The notes under the pieces are model-generated. The model did not search any database and was not told the DNA's origin. It saw only the letters and a program-made list of their open reading frames with translations. A DNA stretch of 64,000 nucleotides from Phycisphaeraceae bacterium (GTDB lineage Bacteria; Planctomycetota; Phycisphaerae; Phycisphaerales; UBA1924), in NCBI GenBank assembly GCA_026128865.1, contig JAHCJE010000004.1:1-64000 (forward strand). Reading direction: 5' to 3'. The translations under genes were made by a program, and so were the position numbers. Positions 15,793-24,506 of this stretch are shown here, piece after piece (within the stretch, counting starts at the first letter, position 1; the number at the start of each line of letters is the position of its first letter).

Positions 15793-16257
15793 GCCGGACT
15801 CTATCGGCAGCCCCGGCGCAAAGCCGCCGCGGCGGGTGGACGACCCGCTGCACCGGGTGGCGGTCTGTGCTTGGGGGTGTGCCCGCCGCGGCGGAAGACG
15901 GGGGAGCAGGCGGCGGGCGCGTTCCCCTCCGAACGCACCACGCCGCCGATCCCCCGGGAATGGCGGGAGCGGGGCCCACTCACGACCCCCGCCCCGCCCG
16001 ATGGCCGGCCGCCGGAACGGGTCGTCGGGGGCGAGGACTCGCGTCTCCGGTAGGCCGACTCGACAGCCGGACGATGGGGGGCGGTCTCGCCCCTCCGTGT
16101 CAAGGTGCGTAATCCACGGGAGCGGGGGGACAGCGTTCGCGCAAAAAAGTGGAACCCTGCGCGGCACAGGCGGGACGCCTGTGCCACCCAACCTTGCACC
16201 GCCCCGCCGTGTTTCCCAAGCACCCGTCCGGTGAACGCCCCCCTACAGTCTCCGCTT
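15793..16257. other. Intergenic region with no convincing gene
   Basis: 465 bp of high-GC sequence between two divergent genes. Frames through it are low-complexity in arginine and proline and have no ribosome binding site. It contains the hairpin repeat at 16163-16185 and ends with TACAGT at 16244-16249, the probable -10 box of the GNAT gene. Confidence 0.55.
16163..16185. repeat. Short perfect hairpin repeat
   Basis: GGCACAGGCG and CGCCTGTGCC form a perfect 10-bp stem with the loop GGA. From memory, GGCACAGGC-type palindromes are a common dispersed element in planctomycetes. Only one copy was seen in this window. Confidence 0.6.
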
Positions 16258-16830
16258 ATGCCGCAGACCGGCGCGATGCCCGGCCGCCAGAGCGAACAAC
16301 CCGCGACAGAGCCGGGGCGGGTGACGGTCCGCCGGTTCATGACCGGCGACCCGGTCGGCGAGATCACCGCCCTGCTGCACCGCGCCTACGCCGGACAGAC
16401 CGCGATGGGCCTGCGCCCGCTCGCCGGTCGGCAGGACGACAAGACCACCCTCGACCGCGTCCTCAACAGCGAGTGCTACCTGGCCCTCCTGCCGCACGAC
16501 GACGGCACGGAGCGCATCGTCGGCGTCATCCTCTTCAAGGAGCACGAGCGGGTCGCGTTCCCCGACTTCTTCCTGCGCCCGGACGTGGCCCACTTCGCGA
16601 TGTTCGGCGTCGAGCCGGAGTTGCAGGGGCTGGGCATCGGGCGGCTGCTGCTGGAGAAGTGCGAGGAGCGCGCGCGCGAGGTCGGCGCATCGGAACTCGC
16701 CCTGAGCATGGCCGAGCCGGACGAGGCGCTGCGGGCGTACTACGAACGCCGCGGGTACCGCTTCGTGTGCCACTGGCAGTGGCCGTACACGAACTACCGG
16801 AGTTGCATCCTGAGCAAGCGGGTGGTGTAG
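16258..16830 (+). CDS. GNAT-family N-acetyltransferase
   Basis: A 190-residue acetyl-CoA-dependent acyltransferase. The pyrophosphate-binding motif A, FGVEPELQGLGIGRLLLEKC, lies at about residues 118-137. Motif B, LRAYYERRGYRFVCHWQWP, follows at about 160-178. The substrate cannot be inferred, since the fold serves amino acids, proteins and small amines. The ATG at 16258 is chosen because TACAGT is 8 nt upstream and the longer frame runs through the hairpin repeat. It is a single gene; the next one is convergent. Confidence 0.85.
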   Translation: MPQTGAMPGRQSEQPATEPGRVTVRRFMTGDPVGEITALLHRAYAGQTAMGLRPLAGRQDDKTTLDRVLNSECYLALLPHDDGTERIVGVILFKEHERVAFPDFFLRPDVAHFAMFGVEPELQGLGIGRLLLEKCEERAREVGASELALSMAEPDEALRAYYERRGYRFVCHWQWPYTNYRSCILSKRVV

Positions 16831-17059
16831 GCCCGGGGTGGCGGGGGGGTCAGGGCAGGGTCCGCCGTCCGCCGTAGAGGGCAGGAGGCCCACCCATGAA
16901 CCAGAAGAGGAGCTCGTTGACACCAGCGCGGGCTGCGCAGTGGCGTTCTACGCCGTCGCCGCGCTGGGCATGGTGGAGCCCGCGCTCGATCTGTGCGCTC
17001 TCGCGGTGACGCGCGGCCGAGGCTGTGTCGGGCGAAGAAGGCGTCCGATCCGGATCGGC

Positions 17060-19120
17060 CTACGCCCCCGGCGTCTCGGCGGACAGCCCGCGGACGCTCG
17101 CGGCGCGGCGCTGCCAGGCGGGGGCGGTCTGCTTGGACTCCTCAGCCTCCGTGAAGTTCTCGCCGAAGCGGAAGAGGCGGAACGAGTTCGCCAGCACGAA
17201 GATCTCGCCCGCGAAGTGGTAGAGGCCGGCGAGCCAGACCTCGAGCTTGCCGGTGGCGGCCAGGGCGAGGCCGATGAGCACGATCACGATCGACGCGGCG
17301 ATGTTCTGCGCGATGATGACGCGCGTCTTGCGGGCGAGTTCGATGAGGAAGGGGACTCGGTTGAGTTCGTCGGTCATCAGGGCGACGCCGGCCGAGTTCG
17401 TCGCGATGTCGGAGCCGGAGAGGCCCATGGCGACACCGACGTCCGCGGCGGCGAGCGACGGGCCGTCGTTGATGCCGTCGCCCACCATCATGGTGCGCAT
17501 CCCGGCGGCGACCATCTGGCGGATCTGCTCGTGCTTCTCCTCGGGGTGACACTCGGCCTCGATGGCATCGACGCCGACTGCCTGGCCGACGCGCTTGGCG
17601 ACCGAGAGCCGGTCGCCCGTGAAGATGGCGACGGTGCGCACGCCGAGTTCGCGGAGTTTGCTGACGACGCCGGCCGTGCCGGGCTTGATCTTGTCCTCGA
17701 GGCCGACCGCGCCGAGGTACCTGCCGTCGCGCATGACGTGGACGCCGGTCATGCCCTCGATGCGCTGCTCGACGGCCTCGACCTGCGGGGCGATGGCGGG
17801 GTTGAGTTCGCGCAGCCAACTGGCGCGGCCGACGCAGAGTTCGCCGAGGGTGGTGCGCGCCCGCACGCCGCGGCCGTGGATTTCTTCGTAGTCCTGCGAG
17901 CCGTCGGGCGTGATCTTGGCGGCGCGGGCGGTGCGCAGGATGGACTGGGCGAGGGGGTGGTTCGAGTGCTGCTCGCCGTTTGCGGCGGCGGCGAGCAGGT
18001 CCGCGCCCTCGACGCCCTGGGCGGGGGCGAGTCGCGCGACCTCGAAGCGGCCGGTGGTGATCGTGCCGGTCTTGTCCATGACGACGGCGTCGACGCTCGA
18101 CGACGCTTCGAGGAACGAGGGCTGCTTGATCATGACGCCGAGGCGTGCGGCGGCCGCGAACGCCGCCACCATCGCGCTGGGGCTGGAGAGCAGGAGGGCG
18201 GCGGGGCAGCAGACGATGAGGACGGTGATCGCGGTGCGCGTCGCGTCCGGGCGCAGGTCCGCGTTCTGGCTCATGACGAACCAGACGACGAAGGCGACCG
18301 AGATGGCGACGGGGACGAAGAAGCGGGCGACCTGCTCGATGAGCGCCTGGCGCGGCGAGCGTGTCTCCTCGGCGGCACGGATCAACTGGCTCACCTTGCC
18401 GATGGCCGTCTCCTCGCCGACCTGCGTGACGCGAAGGTCGATGATGCCGGTGAGGTTGGTGGTGCCGGCGTAGACCGGCTCACCCGACTGCACTTCGACT
18501 GGGACAGCCTCGCCGGTGAGCGAGGCCTGGTTGATCGTGGACCGCCCGCTGATGACCATGCCGTCCACCGGCAGGTTTTCGCCGGGGCGGACGCGGACCA
18601 CGTCGCCGACCTTCACCTGACCGAGCGAGACCTCGCGCTCCGCGCCGGCTTCAACGATGCGGGCGACGTCCGGCGTCAGGGCGACGAGTTCGGCGATGGC
18701 GCGCTGCGCGCCGAAGGCCGTGCGCCGCAGGATGGCGTCCGCGACGAGCAGGATGAACGCCAGCCCGCCTGCGGTCACAAAGTCGCCGACGGCGATAGCC
18801 GCGAGGATCGCGATGGCCGCGAGCGTGGAGGATGAGGCCCGTCGCTCGCTGATCTCGCGCCAGCCCTCGCGGCAGAGCGGGATGGCGAGCATGATCGAGG
18901 CGATGACGGCCGGGATCTGGGCCACGGCCGGGTCGGTCACTTCCATCCACTTGGCGAGCAGGGTGGCGACGAGCAGCATCCCGCCGACGAGGTAGAGGAG
19001 GATGTGCCGTTCGCTCGTCTCTTCGCCGTGCGAGCAGGCGACCATCCGGCCGCGCTTGTCGTCGTCGTGGTGGTGATGGTGCCCGTGGTCGTGCGAGTGC
19101 GTGTGAGCGGTCGAGGCCAT
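17060..19120 (-). CDS. Heavy-metal translocating P1B-type ATPase with His-rich N-terminus
   Basis: A 686-residue membrane pump. The N-terminus is a histidine stretch (HTHSHDHGHHHHHDDD) with no CxxC HMA domain. Membrane helices follow, then the actuator loop with LTGEAVP, the phosphorylation motif DKTGTITTG at Asp349, the nucleotide domain with SNHPLA (usually SEHPLA), and the hinge VGDGINDGPSLAAADVGVAMG. The metal-site helix reads VCCPAALLLSSPSA at about 303-316, so the usual CPC is CCPA. The His-rich tail suggests Zn, Cd, Co or Ni; the ion is uncertain. It probably exports divalent metal from the cytoplasm. The start ATG at 19120 is divergent from gpsA. Confidence 0.88.
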   Translation of the reverse strand: MASTAHTHSHDHGHHHHHDDDKRGRMVACSHGEETSERHILLYLVGGMLLVATLLAKWMEVTDPAVAQIPAVIASIMLAIPLCREGWREISERRASSSTLAAIAILAAIAVGDFVTAGGLAFILLVADAILRRTAFGAQRAIAELVALTPDVARIVEAGAEREVSLGQVKVGDVVRVRPGENLPVDGMVISGRSTINQASLTGEAVPVEVQSGEPVYAGTTNLTGIIDLRVTQVGEETAIGKVSQLIRAAEETRSPRQALIEQVARFFVPVAISVAFVVWFVMSQNADLRPDATRTAITVLIVCCPAALLLSSPSAMVAAFAAAARLGVMIKQPSFLEASSSVDAVVMDKTGTITTGRFEVARLAPAQGVEGADLLAAAANGEQHSNHPLAQSILRTARAAKITPDGSQDYEEIHGRGVRARTTLGELCVGRASWLRELNPAIAPQVEAVEQRIEGMTGVHVMRDGRYLGAVGLEDKIKPGTAGVVSKLRELGVRTVAIFTGDRLSVAKRVGQAVGVDAIEAECHPEEKHEQIRQMVAAGMRTMMVGDGINDGPSLAAADVGVAMGLSGSDIATNSAGVALMTDELNRVPFLIELARKTRVIIAQNIAASIVIVLIGLALAATGKLEVWLAGLYHFAGEIFVLANSFRLFRFGENFTEAEESKQTAPAWQRRAASVRGLSAETPGA

Positions 19121-19284
19121 GCGCCGTGCTCCCGGATGGTCGGGTCGTGAACGGGTGGTCGGCTGCCGCCAGAATCGGCGGTCAGCCCCGCGAAGGGGCC
19201 AATCCTACCCCGCCCCCCCGTGCGCGGTCGGATAGGGTACGGGCACCACGCCCCGAGAGTTCAATCCCGGCGACGGAGACCCGC

Positions 19285-20328
19285 GTGCCCAGCCCCGCCC
19301 GAGTTACGGTCCTCGGCCTCGGACAGATGGGGCTGGTGTGCGCGGGCATCCTCTCGACACCGGACGCCGCATCGCGTTCGCCGCGTGCGGAAGTGCGGCT
19401 CTGGGGCCACAGCACGGACGAGGCGGGCGCGCTGACGCAGACCCGGCGTTCGTACCGGCTGCCGGGCTTCACGCTGCCGGACTCGGTGCGCGTCTGCCTG
19501 CGCGACGATGAGGCCCTGGAGGGCGCGGACCTGATCGTCTCGGCGATCCCGGTGCAGTTCACGAGATCGGTGTGGGAGCGGCTGCGCCGGCACGTGCCCC
19601 GCGGCGCAGCGGCGGTGTCGGTCGCCAAGGGCATCGAGAACGAGACTCTGCTGCGCCCGACGCAGATTCTGGCCGATGCGCTGCGCGACGATCCGGACTC
19701 GCGCCCGCGCCGGCTTGCCGTGCTGAGCGGGCCGACGATCGCGCCGGAACTGGCCCGCTGCCTGCCGGCGACGATGATCGCGGCGAGCGACGACGCCGAC
19801 TTTGCCGCGGAGGTTCAGCGAACGTTCTCCACGAGTTGGCTGCGCGTGTACACGAACCCGGACGTGCTGGGGGTCGAACTCGCGGGCGCGACGAAGAACG
19901 TGATCGCGATCGCGGCGGGCATCCTCGACGGCCTTCAAGCGGGCTACAACGCCAAGAGCGCGCTCCTTGCGCGGGGCCTGGCCGAGATCGCCCGGCTCGG
20001 CGCGGCGATGGGCGCGTCGCCCGACACCTTCTTCGGCATCGCGGGCGTTGGCGACCTGGCCACCAGTTGCTTCAGCCCGGAGGGCCGCAACCGCTCCTGC
20101 GGGGAAGCCCTTGGGCGTGGCCAGAGGCTTGAGGCGTACCTCGCGTCGCAGCCGTTCGTCGTCGAGGGTGTGGCGACGACACGGTCCGTGATGGACCTTG
20201 CCCGCAAGTACCGCGTGGACATGCCGATCACCGCGAGCGTACACGCGGTCCTCTTTGAGGGGATGGACCCGATCGAGGCGATCGGCCGACTCATGAGCCG
20301 GGAACTGAAAAGCGAACGGATCGCGTAG
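19285..20328 (+). CDS. gpsA: NAD(P)-dependent glycerol-3-phosphate dehydrogenase
   Basis: A 347-residue enzyme that makes sn-glycerol 3-phosphate from dihydroxyacetone phosphate for phospholipids. The Rossmann motif GLGQMG lies near residue 11. SVAKGIE, LSGPTIAPELA, the catalytic-lysine region ELAGATKNVIAIAAGILDGL, and FGIAGVGDLATSCFSPEGRN are all present and in family order. The GTG at 19285 has GGAG at 19274-19277 and starts one strand before the Rossmann fold; the longer frame upstream is not family-like. It is a monocistronic neighbour of the divergent metal ATPase. Confidence 0.94.
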   Translation: MPSPARVTVLGLGQMGLVCAGILSTPDAASRSPRAEVRLWGHSTDEAGALTQTRRSYRLPGFTLPDSVRVCLRDDEALEGADLIVSAIPVQFTRSVWERLRRHVPRGAAAVSVAKGIENETLLRPTQILADALRDDPDSRPRRLAVLSGPTIAPELARCLPATMIAASDDADFAAEVQRTFSTSWLRVYTNPDVLGVELAGATKNVIAIAAGILDGLQAGYNAKSALLARGLAEIARLGAAMGASPDTFFGIAGVGDLATSCFSPEGRNRSCGEALGRGQRLEAYLASQPFVVEGVATTRSVMDLARKYRVDMPITASVHAVLFEGMDPIEAIGRLMSRELKSERIA

Positions 20329-20396
20329 ATCGGCCGCATCCGTCGGGGCGGCCGGCGCATATCTTGCTGCGTACCCCCCGTTGAGGAGAGGCGCCC

Positions 20397-21968
20397 ATGT
20401 TCTCATCTCTCGCGGTCGCTCTGTTGTGCATGCCGACCGCCGTCGCCGACGACGCATTCCTGCCGCGCGTGCCGCTGGCGAAGGAGCCGGTGCTCGCGCT
20501 GCCGGCGGAGCCTTCGCGGCTGGTGGTGAAGTTCCGCGACGATCTGATGGTGCGGGCCACGCCGGCGGGGCTGGCGAGTCTGTCGGGCGCGGACCCGGCG
20601 GCTGCGCTGCCGCTCGCCCGCGCCGCCGCGTCGTTCTCGCAACTGATCGACCTGCCCGACGAAACGATCGCCTTCCTTGAACAGCGTGCCGCGCTCGCGA
20701 GCGGGCGGGCGCAGCCGGACCTCGCGGGGATGATCGTCGTCGATGCGCCGGATGCGCTGCTGCTGCCGATCGCGTTGGAACTCAACGCCAGCCCGCTCGT
20801 CGAGTGGGTGCAGTTCCAGGAACTGCTGCCCCCCCCTCCGTGCGACGACCTGCTCCCGATCACGCCGCAGTACTACCCGAACCTGCAGGGTTACCACGGC
20901 CCGAACCCGGGCATGAACATGGCCGCGGCGTGGGCGCTCGGGGGGCGCGGGGCGGGCATCCGCGTCGCCGACTGCGAGTACGGCGTGGTCTGGAACCACG
21001 AGGACCTGTGCAACATCTGGCTCGAGCCCGGCCAGACCCCGCACCCAAACGTGATTGCCAACGGCTGGGACGAGCACGGGACGGCGGTCTTCGGCGAACT
21101 GATGGGCCTCGACAACGGCTATGGCTGCACGGGCCTTGTCCCCGACGCGGCCGGGCTGTTCTTCCCGGAGTGGACGGTCGAGGGCGGGTCGCGCCGCGTC
21201 ACGTGCATCGCCAACGCCATCGCCACGGTCGATGCGGGCGACGTCGTGCTGCTCGAGATGCAGACCAACGGCGCGGGCGGCGGGTACGGGCCTGCCGAAC
21301 TCGACCTTGCCGTCTGGACCGTTGTGAAGAACGGCGCTGACGCCGGGGTCATCGTCGTCGGCGCGGCCGGGAACGGCAACCAGAACCTCGACTCCTCGCC
21401 CTATGTCCCCTACATGAACCGCGGCGACAGCGGCGCGATCATCGTCGGCGCCGGCTCCTCCACCGCCTCGCACAACAAACTCTCCTTCAGCACCTACGGC
21501 TCGCGCGTCAACGTGCAGGGCTGGGGCGAGAACGTTTTCACCCTCGGCTACGGCTCCTACGCCCAGCACGGCGGGGACAAGAAGCAGCGCTACACCGCGG
21601 GCTTCAGCGGCACGAGTTCCGCCTCGCCGTTCATCGCCGCCGCTGCCGCCTCGCTCCAGAGCGTCGCCGAACTCCATCGCAACCGCCGGCTTGCGCCGCT
21701 CGAGGTGCGCTCGGTCCTTGTCGCCACCGGCCTTCCGCAAGGCTCGGGCGGGCACATCGGCCCGTTCCCGAACATGGCCGCCGCGGCCCAGCGCGTCGCC
21801 TGCTTCGCCGACTTCAACCTCGACGGCGCGATCAACTCGACCGACTTTCTCCTCTTCCTGAACGCGTGGAGCGCGGCGGAGCCGGAGGCCGACATCGATC
21901 GCGACGGCGCGCACTCGTCCATCGACATCCTCGCCTTCCTGAACGCCTACGTCGCCGGATGCCCGTGA
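20397..21968 (+). CDS. Secreted subtilisin-like (S8) peptidase with C-terminal dockerin-like module
   Basis: A 523-residue protein with a signal peptide (FSSLAVALLCMPTAVA) and a ribosome binding site GAGGAGAGG. A propeptide-like region (about 20-145) precedes the subtilase domain. The catalytic residues appear as Asp192 (RVADCEYGV, where D-C-E replaces the usual D-T-G), His227 (DEHGTAVFG), Asn326 (GAAGNGN) and Ser407 (SGTSSASP). The last 55 residues form two EF-hand-like dockerin repeats (ADFNLDGAINSTDFLLF; then IDRDGAHSSIDILAF), bracketed by Cys and ending A-G-C-P. It probably digests protein outside the cytoplasm, tethered through the tag. The altered Asp motif makes the activity less certain. 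Confidence 0.85.
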   Translation: MFSSLAVALLCMPTAVADDAFLPRVPLAKEPVLALPAEPSRLVVKFRDDLMVRATPAGLASLSGADPAAALPLARAAASFSQLIDLPDETIAFLEQRAALASGRAQPDLAGMIVVDAPDALLLPIALELNASPLVEWVQFQELLPPPPCDDLLPITPQYYPNLQGYHGPNPGMNMAAAWALGGRGAGIRVADCEYGVVWNHEDLCNIWLEPGQTPHPNVIANGWDEHGTAVFGELMGLDNGYGCTGLVPDAAGLFFPEWTVEGGSRRVTCIANAIATVDAGDVVLLEMQTNGAGGGYGPAELDLAVWTVVKNGADAGVIVVGAAGNGNQNLDSSPYVPYMNRGDSGAIIVGAGSSTASHNKLSFSTYGSRVNVQGWGENVFTLGYGSYAQHGGDKKQRYTAGFSGTSSASPFIAAAAASLQSVAELHRNRRLAPLEVRSVLVATGLPQGSGGHIGPFPNMAAAAQRVACFADFNLDGAINSTDFLLFLNAWSAAEPEADIDRDGAHSSIDILAFLNAYVAGCP

Positions 21969-21999
21969 TCACGCCCCGGCCCGACACGTATACTCGGGC

Positions 22000-22683
22000 A
22001 TGGCCATCACCATCACCTATCTCGGGCATTCCGCGTTCGTTCTCGACGACGGCACGCACCGCGTCGCCATCGACCCGTTCATTTCGGGCAACCCGCTCGC
22101 GCCGAACAAGCCGGGGCTGCGGGCCGACGACCTGAAGGTCGACGCGATCTGCCTCACCCACGGCCACGCCGACCACCTCGGCGACACCGCGGCCATCGCC
22201 AAGCGCACCGGCGCGACCGTCTACTGCTCCTGGGAGATCAACGAACTCCTGGCCGAGCACGGCGTCGCGCACATCGAGCCGGGCAACACCGGCGGGAAGA
22301 TCGACGCGAAGTGGGGTTGGGTCGCGTTCACGCAGGCATTCCACTCCTCGTCCGTCAACGGCCGCTACCTCGGCCAGCCGATGGGCGTCGTCGTCCGGCT
22401 CGGCGGCATGACCGTCTACCACTGCGGCGACACGGGCCTCTTCTCCGACATGAAACTCCTCGGCGAGATCTACAGGCCCGACGCCGCCATGATCCCCGTC
22501 GGCGACCGATTCACCATGGGTCCGGAACTCGCCACGCGGGCCGCCGAGTTCATCGGCGCGCCGGTCGTCATCCCAATCCACTACAAGACGTTCGGCCTGC
22601 TGCGCCAGGACTGCACGGGCTTCGCGCCCAAGGGCATCACCGTGCGCGAACTCACGCCGGGCGAGCCGTGGCGACTCGATTAG
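22000..22683 (+). CDS. UPF0173-type metal-dependent hydrolase (metallo-beta-lactamase fold)
   Basis: A 227-residue MBL-fold protein. It begins ITITYLGHSAFVLDDG and has the metal motif THGHADHLGD at about residues 53-62, a later FHSSS histidine, HCGDTGLFSDM and the terminal IPIHYKTFGLL. This is the pattern of the UPF0173 (YtkL-like) family, whose natural substrate is unknown. Length is normal. TATACT at 21989-21994 stands 5 nt before the ATG and there is no Shine-Dalgarno. It follows a dockerin subtilase by 31 bp but appears to have its own promoter. Confidence 0.93.
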   Translation: MAITITYLGHSAFVLDDGTHRVAIDPFISGNPLAPNKPGLRADDLKVDAICLTHGHADHLGDTAAIAKRTGATVYCSWEINELLAEHGVAHIEPGNTGGKIDAKWGWVAFTQAFHSSSVNGRYLGQPMGVVVRLGGMTVYHCGDTGLFSDMKLLGEIYRPDAAMIPVGDRFTMGPELATRAAEFIGAPVVIPIHYKTFGLLRQDCTGFAPKGITVRELTPGEPWRLD

Positions 22684-22808
22684 CCCGTGTTTTCTCCCGT
22701 TGATTTCTGTCGCTTTGCACTGGACCGCAGCCCTCGGATCCGGTACCAGTAATCCCTGTCGGGGGCACTCTGTGTCCCGATCCCAGATTTGCCCGAGGGA
22801 GAACCCCC

Positions 22809-24335
22809 ATGCTCACCCGTCACTCCGTTCGTATCGGCCTGTTCGCAGCGCTAGCGGCTGCTGCCACTGCGGCTGCGCAGTCCATCTGGCCTGACCCCGT
22901 CGTGCCCTACCGCGGCCCTGTCGACGCGCCCGGGGTCATGGGCGGCTGGCACGAGTCCGAGGTCATCCTCCGGCTCGCCCCCGGCGCGACCACGGACGAT
23001 GCCCTTGCCCGACTTGCCGCGTTCGTTCCCGGCCTCGCCGCCGAGAGCCTGCGTCCGCTCTTTGCGCTACCGCCCGCGAACGCCGACCTCGCGGCCCGGT
23101 TCGAACTCGACCGGGGCTGGATTCTGACCCTTCCCGCGGGCCACGATCCCGCGGATCTGGTTGCGCGGCTCAACGCCGACGCGGCCCGCGCCGGAGCCAT
23201 CGAGCGTGCTGAACTCAACGGCCTCGGCGGCATCCTCTCCACCTTCCCCAACGATCCCTCCTTCAACCTCCAGTACGGCCTGCACAACACGGGCCAGACG
23301 ATCAACGGCCAGGCCGGCATCGCTGGCGCGGACATCAGCGCGCCCGCGGCATGGGATTACACCACCGGCAGCGCGAGCGTCATCGTCGCCGTCATCGACA
23401 CCGGCGTCTCGTTCAGCCACCCGGACATCACGCCGAACCGGGTGCCGGGCTGGAACGTGCTGAACAACTCGCCCAACGCCGATGACAGCTGGCTCATCTC
23501 GCACGGCACGCACTGCGCCGGCATCGTCGGCGCGCGTGGCAACAACGGGATCGGCGTCACGGGCGTCAACTGGGTCGTCAGCATCATGCCCGTCCGCGTC
23601 CTCAACGACTTCGGCGGCGGCACAGAGGCGCAGGTCGCCGCGGGCATCATCTGGGCTGCGGATAACGGCGCTCGTGTTGCTTCGCTCAGCCTCGGCTTCC
23701 CGGGCCGGAGCGCGGTCGTGGACAACGCCGTTGCCTACGCCCACAACGCCGGGGTACTCGTTGTCGCTGCCAGCGGGAACACCGCCGGGGGGACGATCGG
23801 CTCGCCCGCCGCAGCCCCCGAGGCCATGGCCGTCGGCGCGACCAACAACCGCGATCAGATCGCATCGTTCACGACGACCGGCCCCGAGATGTCCGTGACT
23901 GCGCCGGGCGTGGATGTCTACTCCACGTGGGACACGCTCTTCAGCCCGAACACCTACTCGTACCAGTCCGGCACGTCGATGGCTTGCCCGCACGTCTCGG
24001 GGCTTGCCGCGCTGGTGCTGAGCGTGAACCCTGCCCTCACGAACGTCGAGGTTCGCGCGATCATCGAATCCACCGCGGACGACAAGGGCGCGCCGGGGTG
24101 GGACGAGACGTTCGGGCACGGGCGCATCAACGCCCACGCCGCCGTGCTCGCCGCGCTGGACCAGCCCTGCCCGGCGGATTTCAACGGCGACACGGTGGTG
24201 AACACGCTGGACGTGCTGGCGTTCCTGAACGCGTACACGGCGGGTGAACCCGAAGCCGACTTCAACGGCGACACGGTCATCAACACGCTCGACGTGCTGG
24301 CGTTCCTGAACGCATACACGGCGGGCTGCGACTAA
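22809..24335 (+). CDS. Secreted subtilisin-like (S8) peptidase with C-terminal dockerin-like module
   Basis: A 508-residue protein preceded by GAGGGAGAA. Signal peptide residues 1-24 end in ATAAAQ. A propeptide region (about 45-140) is followed by a canonical subtilase with Asp197 (AVIDTGVSFSHPD), His232 (SHGTHCAGI), Asn324 (ASGNTAGG) and Ser390 (SGTSMACPHVSG), so it should be active. The C-terminal 55 residues are two nearly identical dockerin repeats (DFNGDTVVNTLDVLAFLNAY and a second with VIN), opened by C-P-A-D and closed by A-G-C-D. It is an extracellular or surface protease. The tag is almost the same at DNA level as that of the next gene. Confidence 0.93.
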   Translation: MLTRHSVRIGLFAALAAAATAAAQSIWPDPVVPYRGPVDAPGVMGGWHESEVILRLAPGATTDDALARLAAFVPGLAAESLRPLFALPPANADLAARFELDRGWILTLPAGHDPADLVARLNADAARAGAIERAELNGLGGILSTFPNDPSFNLQYGLHNTGQTINGQAGIAGADISAPAAWDYTTGSASVIVAVIDTGVSFSHPDITPNRVPGWNVLNNSPNADDSWLISHGTHCAGIVGARGNNGIGVTGVNWVVSIMPVRVLNDFGGGTEAQVAAGIIWAADNGARVASLSLGFPGRSAVVDNAVAYAHNAGVLVVAASGNTAGGTIGSPAAAPEAMAVGATNNRDQIASFTTTGPEMSVTAPGVDVYSTWDTLFSPNTYSYQSGTSMACPHVSGLAALVLSVNPALTNVEVRAIIESTADDKGAPGWDETFGHGRINAHAAVLAALDQPCPADFNGDTVVNTLDVLAFLNAYTAGEPEADFNGDTVINTLDVLAFLNAYTAGCD

Positions 24336-24506
24336 CCGGCCGCAGGGCGGGACGAGATTCCTCCGGATTTGCGTGAGCGGCGCGGAGCGCCGTCGCTGCG
24401 CAGGCGTCACACGCCACGCCGGGCCGAGCCTGCCGGGGCGTTCCCGAACGTCGGCCCGCGCATCGCCGGGCCGGAGCCTCCCTCCGCGCCCGGAGGGAGT
24501 CTCGCC

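Noticed and set aside
16838-18835. A 665-codon plus-strand open frame
   Set aside because: It is antisense to the P1B ATPase, whose motifs are complete; composition is Asp/Arg/Gly-rich as in GC-rich shadow frames.
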